NCBI GenBank assembly: GCA_016702605.1
Contig: JADJDQ010000004.1
Coordinates: forward strand, 62,001-126,000
DNA: 64,000 nucleotides
Origin: Candidatus Intricatilinea gracilis
GTDB lineage: Bacteria > Pseudomonadota > Gammaproteobacteria > Burkholderiales > Burkholderiaceae_C
Reading direction: 5' to 3'
Within the stretch, counting starts at the first letter, position 1; every line of letters begins with the position of its first letter. This document shows, one piece after another, positions 26,232 through 36,089 of the stretch. The notes below the pieces were generated by a model. It was not told the DNA's origin and made no database searches. It saw only the letters and a program-made list of their open reading frames with translations. The position numbers and the translations under genes were made by a program.

Positions 26232-26831
26232 ATGGCACGACTGCTCATCATCGCGCACGCGCCCCTGGCCAGTGCCTTCCTGGCGGTGGCACAACACGCC
26301 TACCCCGAACTCGCTGCCTCGGCCGTGCGTTCCTTCGACGTCGAGCCCGGCATGGGTGCCGACGAGGTGGAAGCCATCGCCCGCGGCCTGCTGCGTGCGG
26401 GGGACGAAGCAGCCGCCTGCCGTGCCGCCGCGCCCTACGCCCAACTTCCGCCGGCTGGTGCCCCGAGTGCCGCGCCAGGTGTTGCCCCAGGGGTCACCGC
26501 AGCAACCGGTGCTGCGCCCGATTCGGCCACGGCGCGCGACGTCGGTGACATCAGCGGCGACACCCTGGTGCTCACCGACGTGTTTGGTGCCACACCCGCC
26601 AACGCGGCACAGCGGCTGGCCGACGGGGTGCACGTCCGCATGTTGTGTGGCATCAACGTGCCCATGCTGTGGCGCGCGCTCAACTATCTGTCGCTGCCGC
26701 TCAACGAGTTGGTCGAACGGTCGATGAGCGGCGCGGCGCAGGGTGTCGTGTCGATCAACTCGACGCGGCCGCAGAATCAGGCGTTTCAGCCGCACGCAAA
26801 CGATGCTCAGCTCCATCACCATCAGCAATAA
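26232..26831 (+). CDS. PTS EIIA component, mannose (EIIA-Man) family
   Basis: 199 aa. It begins MARLLIIAHAPLASAF with the phosphorylatable His9, and later has LVLTDVFGATPANAAQRLADG, both typical of EIIA-Man domains. Members without EIIB/EIIC partners act as regulatory phosphate acceptors from HPr. An Ala/Pro/Gly-rich insert of ~40 residues (about 60-100) interrupts the fold and makes the protein longer than the usual ~130-150 aa. The C-terminal ~15 codons (His/Gln-rich) overlap the start of ptsH by 29 nt. Neighbours HPr and EI complete the phosphorelay. Confidence 0.9.
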   Translation: MARLLIIAHAPLASAFLAVAQHAYPELAASAVRSFDVEPGMGADEVEAIARGLLRAGDEAAACRAAAPYAQLPPAGAPSAAPGVAPGVTAATGAAPDSATARDVGDISGDTLVLTDVFGATPANAAQRLADGVHVRMLCGINVPMLWRALNYLSLPLNELVERSMSGAAQGVVSINSTRPQNQAFQPHANDAQLHHHQQ

Positions 26832-27069
26832 GCTGGGCCTGCACGCCCGGGCGTCGGCCAAGTTCACCAAGCTGGCCGGCAGTTTCGCCTGCGACGTCTT
26901 CGTGTCCCGCAACGGCCGGCGGGTCAATGCCAAGAGCATCATGGGTGTCATGATGCTGGCAGCGGGCATGGGTTCGACCATCGAGATCGAGACCATCGGC
27001 GCTGACGAGGAAGCGGCCATGGCCGCCTTGCGTGCCCTGGTCGACGACAAGTTCGGCGAAGGCGTCTGA
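26803..27069 (+). CDS. ptsH: Phosphocarrier protein HPr
   Basis: 88 aa, standard size. Active-site His14 lies in NKLGLHARASAKF; Ser45 lies in VNAKSIMGVMML, the region phosphorylated by HPr kinase in organisms that have one. The ATG at 26803 is inside the 3' end of the EIIA gene. HPr passes phosphate from EI to EIIA. Confidence 0.97.
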   Translation: MLSSITISNKLGLHARASAKFTKLAGSFACDVFVSRNGRRVNAKSIMGVMMLAAGMGSTIEIETIGADEEAAMAALRALVDDKFGEGV

Positions 27070-27205
27070 CGCCAGGCGCACCGGCGCTCGCCGGTATTGC
27101 CGTCAGCGGCGCTCGCTGGTGGCGCCGTTACCCGTCGACGCCCCTGCTGTGAGTCGCCCCGCCCCGGACTGCCCCGGCGCTGACGCCGACTGCTAGCATC
27201 TGCGC

Positions 27206-28987
27206 ATGAGTGTGCAGGTCTTCGGTTTGCCGGTGTCGCGTGGTGTGGCCATCGGCCGCGCCGTCCTGGTGGCGTCCAGTCGCGTCGATGTGGCGCATTA
27301 CTTCATCGCGGCCGATCAGGTCGAGGCCGAGGTGACCCGCCTGCATCTGGCGCGTGATGTGGTCAGCGTCGAGATCGAGACCCTCAAGAACGAGTTGCCC
27401 GACGACGCGCCGCACGAACTCGCTGCCTTGCTCGATGTGCACCAGATGCTGCTGCACGACGAGGAATCCCTCACCAAACCCACACGCGAGTGGATCGAGG
27501 AGCGCCACTACAACGCCGAGTGGGCGCTGTCGGCCCAGCTCGAAGTGCTGGCGCGCCAGTTCGACGAGATGGAAGACGAGTACCTGCGCGAGCGCAAGGC
27601 CGACGTCGAACAGGTGGTCGAGCGGGTGTTGCGTGCGCTGTCGCGTGGCAACGGTGCACAACACGATCCGGCGCTGAGCGCGCGCGACTTCGCCGGTGAA
27701 GACCCTCTCGTGCTGGTGGCCGAAGATATCTCGCCGGCCGACATGCTGCAGTTCAAGCGCAGCATCTTCACCGGCTTCATCACCGATGTGGGCGGGCGCA
27801 CCTCGCACACCGCCATCGTGGCGCGCAGCCTGGATATCCCGGCGGTGGTGGGCGCACGCGAAGCCAGCCGGCTGATCCGCCAGGACGACTGGCTCATCAT
27901 CGACGGCGATGCCGGCCTGGTGATCGTCGATCCATCACCGATCGTGCTGGAGGAATACCGCTTCCGCCAGCGCCAGGGCCAGCTCGAACGCGAGCGCCTC
28001 ACCCGCCTGCGCCACAAGGCGGCGGTCACACTCGACGGCCAGCGCGTCGAACTGCTCGCCAACATCGAGTTGCCCGAAGACACGGCCGCTGCGCTCGAAG
28101 CCGGCGCCGAAGGGGTGGGGTTGTTTCGGAGCGAGTTCCTGTTCATGAACCGCGACGGCCACCCGCCCGACGAAGAAGAGCAGTTCGTCGCCTACCGCGC
28201 CGCCGTGCAGGCCATGCGGGGCCTGCCGGTGACGATACGCACCGTCGACATTGGCGCCGACAAACCCATGGACCGCAGCTCGGCCAACGAGATGCGCCAC
28301 GAGAACATGCTCAACCCGGCGCTGGGTCGCCGGGCGATTCGCTGGAGCCTGTCCGAGCCGGCGATGTTTCGGGCCCAGTTGCGCGCCATCCTGCGCGCCG
28401 CTGCGCTCGGCCCGGTCAAGCTGCTGGTGCCGATGCTGTCGCACATCAGCGAGATCCGCGCCACCTTCGACTGCCTGAACCGAGCGCGAGAACAGCTGCG
28501 CCAGTCCGGCACTCCGCACGGTGAAGTGACGGTGGGCGCCATGATCGAGATTCCGGCGGCGGTGCTGATCCTGCCGGTGTTCTTGCGCTATTTCGATTTC
28601 GTCTCGATCGGCACCAACGACCTGATCCAGTACGCCCTGGCGATCGACCGCACCGACGAATCGGTGGCTCACCTGTACGACCCCTGGCACCCGGCCGTGC
28701 TGCACCTGATCGAAAGCACCATCGAGCAGGCCAATTCCGCCGGCAAGGCGGTGTGTGTCTGCGGTGAAATGGCCGGCGACCCCGAGTTCACCGAGCTGCT
28801 GCTCGGCATGGGCCTGCGCAGTTTCAGCATGCATCCGGCGCAGTTCCTGCCCGTCAAGCAGCGCATCCTGCGCGCCGACACCAGCCGCCTGGCTGCCCAC
28901 GTCGAAGCGGTGATGAGCTCGGATGAACCGCGACTGGCGTCGCTGGCCCGCTCATCCCCCGCGTTGCGCCGCGAGATGGCCGCCTAG
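27206..28987 (+). CDS. ptsI: Phosphoenolpyruvate-protein phosphotransferase (enzyme I)
   Basis: 593 aa. It phosphorylates HPr using PEP. The N-terminal HPr-binding/phosphohistidine domain contains GGRTSHTAIVARSL with His ~201; the C-terminal PEP-binding TIM barrel contains EGVGLFRSEFLFMNR, GADKPMDRSS, FVSIGTNDLIQYALAIDR and the active-site Cys ~519 in CVCGEMAGDPEF. The stop overlaps the stop of convergent hutF (shared CTAG at 28984-28987). Confidence 0.97.
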   Translation: MSVQVFGLPVSRGVAIGRAVLVASSRVDVAHYFIAADQVEAEVTRLHLARDVVSVEIETLKNELPDDAPHELAALLDVHQMLLHDEESLTKPTREWIEERHYNAEWALSAQLEVLARQFDEMEDEYLRERKADVEQVVERVLRALSRGNGAQHDPALSARDFAGEDPLVLVAEDISPADMLQFKRSIFTGFITDVGGRTSHTAIVARSLDIPAVVGAREASRLIRQDDWLIIDGDAGLVIVDPSPIVLEEYRFRQRQGQLERERLTRLRHKAAVTLDGQRVELLANIELPEDTAAALEAGAEGVGLFRSEFLFMNRDGHPPDEEEQFVAYRAAVQAMRGLPVTIRTVDIGADKPMDRSSANEMRHENMLNPALGRRAIRWSLSEPAMFRAQLRAILRAAALGPVKLLVPMLSHISEIRATFDCLNRAREQLRQSGTPHGEVTVGAMIEIPAAVLILPVFLRYFDFVSIGTNDLIQYALAIDRTDESVAHLYDPWHPAVLHLIESTIEQANSAGKAVCVCGEMAGDPEFTELLLGMGLRSFSMHPAQFLPVKQRILRADTSRLAAHVEAVMSSDEPRLASLARSSPALRREMAA

Positions 28988-30453
28988 TCGTCGGCCCAGA
29001 GGGTCTGCATGGCGGCGTCGAAACGCCGCGCGATCGCCTCGGTGTGCGGGTGGCGCGAGTCGCTGATGACCCAGCGGCCGGCCACCATCACGTCGCTCCA
29101 GGGGCGGCCCGGGCTCGAGAAGACCAGGGCGTCCAGCCAGCGTGAGGCCGGCATGCCCAGCAGCGCCGGATCGAGTGGATCGGCCAGCAGGGCATCGGCA
29201 CGAGCGCCGGCCACCAGGCCCCAGCGCCTGAGACCAGCGGCTGCGGCGCTGCCGGCCTGTACCCGCTTGTAGAGCCGCTCGGCGGTGGACGGCAGGCCCA
29301 GCTGCGGCGCGGCCGACACATTGCGCTGGCGGTACAACAGGCGCTGGCCGTAGTCGAGCCAGCGCAACTCCTCGCGCCAGTTGCGCGTCACATGGCTGTC
29401 CGAGCCGATGGTGAGCGGCACGCCGGCAGCCAGCCAGCCAGGCAGGTCCGACAGGCCGTCGCCCAGATTGGCCTCGGTGCTGGGGCACAACACCACACCA
29501 GCGCCGCTGGCGGCCACGGCGTCGATCTCGGCCGGCTCGCTGTGGGTGGCGTGGATGAGCTGCCAGCGTGGGTCGAGCAGGCCTTCCCGTGCCAGCCAGG
29601 CCATGGGCCGTGCGCCGGTGGCGGCCAGGCAGTCGGCCAGCTCGGCGGCCTGTTCGGCCACGTGGATGTGGATCGGGCCGGTGAAATCACTCGCCAGTTC
29701 GCGCAGGTGATGGATCGATGCCGGCGCCGCAGCGCGCAGTGAATGGATGGCCACACCGGCCCGCACGCCGCACCGGCCCGCCCGGTTGATCCGTTCGGCA
29801 GCGCGCCACACCCCCTGGGCGTCCAGCGCAAAACGGGCCTGGTCGGGGCGCAGACCGATCTCGCCGAAACCGGCGCGCTCGTACAACACCGGCAGCAGCG
29901 TCAGGCCCAGGCCGGCTTGCTCGGCCGCGTCGGCCAAGGCCCAGCTCAGCGCCAGCGGGTCGGTGTTTGCTGCGGCGCTGGAAGGTTCACCGTGGCTGTC
30001 GCCGTAAGGTCGGCCGTCGACATCGTGCTGCAGGTAGTGGAAATCGCAGACCTCGGTGTAGCCACCACGCAGCAGCTCGACGTACAGCTGCGCGGCGATG
30101 GCGCTGAGCTGCTCGGGTGTGACGCGTTGTGCCACGCGGTACATGCGGTCGCGCCAGGACCAGAAGTCGTCGGCCACCGTTTCGCGCCGTTCGGCCAGTC
30201 CGGCAAAGGCGCGCTGGAAGGCGTGGCTGTGAGCGTTCACCAGGCCCGGCAGCAGCGGCGCGTCGAGCACGTGCGTGCCCGGCGGCGGCTGGCTCACGCC
30301 GGTGCTGACCTCGGCCCAGCAGCCATCGGCGCCGATACGCAACAGCACCCGTTCGCGCCAGCCTTCGGGCAACCAGGCGCGGGGCGCCCACAGACAGACA
30401 GGGCGTTCGCCGTGCCTGGCGCCGGCTGTTGTAGATGGCTGCGGCGGGTTCAT
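28984..30453 (-). CDS. hutF: Formimidoylglutamate deiminase HutF
   Basis: 489 aa amidohydrolase-superfamily enzyme that converts N-formimino-L-glutamate to N-formyl-L-glutamate and ammonia, the fourth step of the five-step histidine pathway. Metal-binding HxH is in LVNAHSHAFQRAF; other metal/catalytic regions are HIHVAEQAAEL, LIHATHSEPAEID and TIGSDSHVTRNW. The ATG at 30453 follows GGGGAT at 7-nt spacing. The longer frame upstream overlaps hutG and is spurious. It is the last gene of the hutC-D-I-G-F unit. Confidence 0.95.
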   Translation of the reverse strand: MNPPQPSTTAGARHGERPVCLWAPRAWLPEGWRERVLLRIGADGCWAEVSTGVSQPPPGTHVLDAPLLPGLVNAHSHAFQRAFAGLAERRETVADDFWSWRDRMYRVAQRVTPEQLSAIAAQLYVELLRGGYTEVCDFHYLQHDVDGRPYGDSHGEPSSAAANTDPLALSWALADAAEQAGLGLTLLPVLYERAGFGEIGLRPDQARFALDAQGVWRAAERINRAGRCGVRAGVAIHSLRAAAPASIHHLRELASDFTGPIHIHVAEQAAELADCLAATGARPMAWLAREGLLDPRWQLIHATHSEPAEIDAVAASGAGVVLCPSTEANLGDGLSDLPGWLAAGVPLTIGSDSHVTRNWREELRWLDYGQRLLYRQRNVSAAPQLGLPSTAERLYKRVQAGSAAAAGLRRWGLVAGARADALLADPLDPALLGMPASRWLDALVFSSPGRPWSDVMVAGRWVISDSRHPHTEAIARRFDAAMQTLWADD

Positions 30454-30523
30454 GGATGCATCCCCGGTGCCGCGGCGCGCTCCGCCGAGCACGAAGCGGC
30501 AGTTGCGGGCGGCCAGGCGGCAC

Positions 30524-31333
30524 TCATGCCGGCTTCCAGTCGAGCATCGCGACGAGCAGCGCTCGCAGCAACGGGCGCAGTTCGGCACAACGCTGCGGCG
30601 CCACGCGCCAGGGCGGTGTTTCGTCCATGTAGGTCGACCAGCACATCTCGAGTTGCACGGCGTGTACCCCCTGCGCCGGTCGGCCGTACCGTCGCGTGAT
30701 GTAGCCTCCCTTGAAGCGACCGTCGGTGATGTGGCTGTAGCGGTTCTGGCCGGCCAGTTCGGCCACCAGTGTGGTGCGCAGGCGTGGGTCGCAGCTGGCG
30801 CCGTCGACCGTGCCGACGTTGAGGTCGGGCAACCTGCCCTCGAACAACCAGGGCAGTTCACTCTTGATGCTGTGGCCGTCCCACAGCAAGGCATGGCCGT
30901 GGGTGGCCCGCAGCCGGGCAAGTTCATCCGCCAAGGCCTGGTGGTAGGGCTGCCAGTAACGCTCGAGGCGTTCGGCCACCTGGGCCGGGCCGGGCGCGGC
31001 ACCGGCGCGGTAGATGGCCTGGCCGGTGAAATCGCGTGTCGGGCACAACTCGGTGTTGTTCACGCCAGGGTACATGGGCGCGTTCTCGGGCGGGCGGTTC
31101 AGGTCGATGACGTAGCGTGACCAGCGCGGCACCAGCACACTGGCGCCCAGCTCGCGGGCAAAGTCGTAGACCTCGTCCAGGAACCAGTCGGTGTCGGGCA
31201 CACAGAGCGCTGCTTCGGTGTACTGCGCCTGCAACTCGGCCGCAATCTCGGTGCCCACATGGGGCAGGCTCAGCAGGAGTGGTGTGTGGCCGCGGTGCAG
31301 GGTGCAGGCCGCCGACTGCCTGGTCGAGGTCAT
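30524..31333 (-). CDS. hutG: N-formylglutamate deformylase HutG
   Basis: 269 aa. It hydrolyses N-formylglutamate to glutamate and formate, the last step of the HutF branch. Family features are LLLSLPHVGTEIAAEL, DRYVIDLNRPPE-type VIDLNRPPENAPMYPGVNN, LLWDGHSIKSELPWLFEG and FKGGYITRRYG. AAGGAT precedes the ATG at 31333; the upstream 15-codon extension is not supported. Confidence 0.95.
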   Translation of the reverse strand: MTSTRQSAACTLHRGHTPLLLSLPHVGTEIAAELQAQYTEAALCVPDTDWFLDEVYDFARELGASVLVPRWSRYVIDLNRPPENAPMYPGVNNTELCPTRDFTGQAIYRAGAAPGPAQVAERLERYWQPYHQALADELARLRATHGHALLWDGHSIKSELPWLFEGRLPDLNVGTVDGASCDPRLRTTLVAELAGQNRYSHITDGRFKGGYITRRYGRPAQGVHAVQLEMCWSTYMDETPPWRVAPQRCAELRPLLRALLVAMLDWKPA

Positions 31334-31403
31334 GGGTGCATCCTTGTGCCAGCCGCCCGTGTCACCGAGCGGGAACAAACCCCTGCAAACGTCCGGGCCT
31401 GGC

Positions 31404-32651
31404 TCATGCCGTCACCTCGCGTCCGGCGCAGACCACCCGCGCCGAAGGTTGTTGGCCGACCCAGTAGGCCAGCTCGTTCGGGTGCTCCAGCCCCCACACG
31501 ACGAAGTCGGCGCGTTGCCCGGCGGCAAGGCGGCCGCGGTCGACCAGGCCCAGGGCGAGCGCGCCGTTCACGGTCATGCCGCGCAGCGCTTCCTCGGGGG
31601 TGAGCCTGAAAAGGGTGCACGCCATGTTGAGCATCAGCAGGGGCGACAAGGTGGGGCTGGACCCTGGATTGTGGTCGGTGGCGATCGCCATGGGCAGCCC
31701 CTGCTCGCGTAACAGCGCGATCGGTGGCAGCTTTGTTTCGCGCAGGAAATAGTAGGCCCCGGGCAACAACACGGCCACCGTGCCGGAGGCGCGCATGGCA
31801 CCGACGCCGCTGGCGCCCAGGTGTTCGAGGTGGTCACACGACAGAGCGCCGAACTCGGCCGCCAGCGCCGCGCCGCCCTGGTCGCTGAGTTGTTCGGCAT
31901 GCAGCTTGACCGGCAGGCCGAGCCGCCGCGCCGCCTGGAAGACCCGCCGTGTCTGCGCCGGGCTGAAGGCGATGTGGTCACAAAACGCGTCGACCGCGTC
32001 GACCAGGCCTTCGGCGTGCAGCGCCGGCAGCCAGGCACACACGGCGTCGATGTAGTCGTCGGCGCGGCCGTCGAACTCTGGCGGCAGTGCATGGGCCGAC
32101 AGACAGGTGGTCTTGACGGCGAGTGGCAACACCTGGCCGATGCGCCGCGCCGCCCGCAGGCAACGTGCCTCGTGTTCGGCACTCAGGCCGTAGCCGGACT
32201 TGATCTCGACCGTGGTCACGCCTTGAGCCAGCAAGGTGCGGGCGCGCGCCAGGGCGCTGTCGAACAAGGCCGCGTCGCTGGCGGTGCGTGTGGCCGCCAC
32301 GGTGGAGCGGATGCCGCCGCCCGCGCGGGCGATGTCCTCGTAACTCGCGCCGTGCAGGCGTAGTTCGAATTCACGCGCACGCTGGCCGCCGTAGACCAGA
32401 TGGGTGTGGCAGTCAACCAGGCCGGGTGTGACGAGTGCACCGCCCAGGTCGTGTTCGGCGTCGATGGCCCGGCCGGTGGCACGGATGGTGAGGCTGAGTT
32501 GCTCGGCCAGTTGGGCTTCGGGCCCGGCCCATACGATGGTGTCGCCGTCGACCAGCATCGCGCCGTGTGCCACCCAGCCCCAGGGCGAGCCGCCGGCGAG
32601 TGTGGCCAGCCGTGCGTTGCGCCATACGCTGAGGGTTGCCGGTGTGGTCAT
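31404..32651 (-). CDS. hutI: Imidazolonepropionase HutI
   Basis: 415 aa amidohydrolase, third step (imidazolonepropionate to formiminoglutamate). The metal motif LVDCHTHLVYGGQRAREFEL, plus VEIKSGYGLS, KLHAEQLSDQGGA and AIATDHNPGSSPTLS are diagnostic. The ATG overlaps the hutD stop (ATGA at 32651-32648). Confidence 0.97.
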   Translation of the reverse strand: MTTPATLSVWRNARLATLAGGSPWGWVAHGAMLVDGDTIVWAGPEAQLAEQLSLTIRATGRAIDAEHDLGGALVTPGLVDCHTHLVYGGQRAREFELRLHGASYEDIARAGGGIRSTVAATRTASDAALFDSALARARTLLAQGVTTVEIKSGYGLSAEHEARCLRAARRIGQVLPLAVKTTCLSAHALPPEFDGRADDYIDAVCAWLPALHAEGLVDAVDAFCDHIAFSPAQTRRVFQAARRLGLPVKLHAEQLSDQGGAALAAEFGALSCDHLEHLGASGVGAMRASGTVAVLLPGAYYFLRETKLPPIALLREQGLPMAIATDHNPGSSPTLSPLLMLNMACTLFRLTPEEALRGMTVNGALALGLVDRGRLAAGQRADFVVWGLEHPNELAYWVGQQPSARVVCAGREVTA

Positions 32652-33415
32652 GACTGTGGCTCCTGGCCCGCAACTATCCAGCACGCGACCAGCGGGGTGG
32701 TGATGTCGCTGGCGACCAGCATCAGCTTGGCAGGCGCTGTGTCGAACCAGGCCAAGGTGTCGGCCGGCAGTTCGATCTGCCGATCGCCGTCGCTGATGCG
32801 CGCCGGCTGAGTGCTGATCACGCCGCATGCGCCAGCGCTGTCAGGTCGCCAGCTCTGGCCGTTGCGTGCCGTGTAGAGGCCGGCGCCCTGCGGCGTGTTG
32901 CCGTCGCGATCGACGCGCAGCATCAGATTCAGGTCGCGGGTAGCGCCGCCGAGCAGGCGGCAGGTCGTGACTGCTGCGCCGTCGAATCGGACCGGCTCAT
33001 CTCCAGGCGCGAGGCGATGTGCCTGGCCGTCGATGTCGAGCATCACGCCATCACCGTGCAGCACCGCGAACCAGCGCGTGACGCCGACGAACGTCGAAAA
33101 CGGCCCGTCGACGTCGACCTCGGCCACACTCAGGCGCAGCCGCCACGGGGCGTGGCTGGGGCTGTCGTCGGCCGATGGTGTCGCCGCCAGCGTCAGCAGT
33201 TCTCGCGTCACGCCACCGCCGTTGCGCCAGGGTTGTGCCGGCATGTCGGCCAGGGCGATGAGGCGCGGCGCCGGCAGGGTCGACGGGTGGGACGCTGTCG
33301 CCGACAACGACGCCGTCATTGATGCCGAGACCGTCACGTTTGCCAAGACCGACAGCGCTGGCGAGGCTGCCTTGGATGCTGGCTCCGGCAAGGCCTGATG
33401 CGCCGCGAGCGTCAC
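32648..33415 (-). CDS. hutD: HutD/Ves family protein
   Basis: 255 aa cupin-like protein, often present in hut operons and proposed to tune pathway flux. Signatures are MPAQPWRNGGGVTREL, RLSVAEVDVDGPFSTF and LLGGATRDLNLMLR. The start is GTG at 33415, followed by ~50 low-complexity residues (Ala/Ser-rich), so a later start is possible. That GTG overlaps the stop of the restored hutC frame (GTGA), which supports the 33415 start and translational coupling. Confidence 0.88.
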   Translation of the reverse strand: MTLAAHQALPEPASKAASPALSVLANVTVSASMTASLSATASHPSTLPAPRLIALADMPAQPWRNGGGVTRELLTLAATPSADDSPSHAPWRLRLSVAEVDVDGPFSTFVGVTRWFAVLHGDGVMLDIDGQAHRLAPGDEPVRFDGAAVTTCRLLGGATRDLNLMLRVDRDGNTPQGAGLYTARNGQSWRPDSAGACGVISTQPARISDGDRQIELPADTLAWFDTAPAKLMLVASDITTPLVACWIVAGQEPQS

Positions 33416-34207
33416 GGCGAGAAACTGCCGGCCAGCTGGTACCTATCACCCGGATGTACCAGCCGCGCCAGCGTGATCGGCACCTGGCCGAAGATGGTTC
33501 GGCGCACGATCACCAGGCAAGGCTGCGCCGGGGGTGATGCCGAGCAGCTCGGCCTCTTGCGCCGTGGCCGTGCTGGCGGTGATGTTGTATTGCGCATCCC
33601 ACAGCGGCGCCACGTCGAGCAGGTAACGGGTGGGTGTGGTCTGCGTGAAATCGACACCCAGGTAGTGGGGTGCGGCGGCCGGGTTGACGTAGCGGTCTTC
33701 ACACTGCAGCGCCAGGCCGTTGTCGAAGTGCACGATCAACGTGTGGAAGACCGGGTCGCCCTCGTTCAGCCCGAGTTGTTCGGCCAGACCCAGCGTGGCG
33801 CTTTCCTGGCGCTGCACAACCACCTCGGCGTGATGCCGGTGGCCGCGGGCAGCGATCTCTTCCTGCAGGTTGCGGATGGTCAGCGTGGACGACACATGCT
33901 GCAGCTCGGCAGCAAAGGTGCCCACACCCTGTATACGTTTGACCAGACCCTCGGCCAGCAACTCGCGCAGCGCCCGGTTCACCGTCATGCGGCTCACGGC
34001 GAACTGGGCCACCAGCTCGGCCTCGGACGGCATCAGTTCACCGGGGCGCCAGCGGGCTTGCGCCAGGCCGGCCTTGAGGTACTCCTTCACCCGTGTGTAG
34101 GGTGCGGCGCCACGCCCCGCCGAGGTGATCGTGACGACCGTGGGCGTTGCCGCGGCGATGCTGGTCGGACGGCCGCGCCGGGCCGGTGTTGCATTCTTGA
34201 TGACCAT
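33412..34207 (-). pseudogene. hutC: Histidine utilisation repressor HutC, split by a one-base frameshift
   Basis: A GntR/HutC regulator. The N-terminal winged helix (YTRVKEYLKAGLAQARW, MPSEAELVAQFAVSRMTVNRAL) and the UTRA ligand domain (RGHRHHAEVVVQRQ, LHLIVHFD-like, CEDRYVNPAAAPHYLG) are clear. After ELLGITP the frame drifts to 33446, while the expected C-terminus (PCLVIVRRTIFG, PITLARLVHPGDRYQLAG) continues in another frame to a stop at 33412. Removing one G from the run of five at 33530-33534 (plus strand) joins them into a 264-aa protein. The restored stop overlaps the hutD start as GTGA, so the shift is recent or a sequencing error. As read, the C-terminal ~35 residues are replaced. Confidence 0.85.
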
Positions 34208-34229
34208 GCGGCCATGCTACTGGCTCGTT

Positions 34230-34243
34230 CTTGTCTAGACAAG
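34230..34243. promoter_or_regulatory. HutC-type operator 1
   Basis: CTTGTCTAGACAAG, a perfect 14-bp palindrome 22 bp upstream of the hutC ATG. It resembles operators of GntR/HutC regulators, so autoregulation of the hutCDIGF unit is inferred. Confidence 0.75.
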
Positions 34244-34311
34244 CTGCGGGTGGACCGATGAAGGGCAGGGTAAATACCAGTCTGCGCACGGTCGGGCGGC
34301 GCTTGATTGTG

Positions 34312-34325
34312 CTTGTCTAGACAAC
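34312..34325. promoter_or_regulatory. HutC-type operator 2
   Basis: CTTGTCTAGACAAC shares the 12-bp core TTGTCTAGACAA with operator 1 and lies 38 bp before the hutU ATG. The two sites are 82 bp apart centre to centre and would control both divergent hut units. Confidence 0.75.
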
Positions 34326-34362
34326 TACGATGCGACCTGGTTTCAGCCCAGCAGGTGCCCTC

Positions 34363-36072
<1,710 letters not shown>

Positions 36073-36089
36073 ACGGCCAGGCGCAAGCC

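Noticed and set aside
33530..33534. Phase variation of hutC through the G5 run
   Set aside because: Five Gs is too short to suggest a dedicated slippery tract; mutation or sequencing error is simpler.
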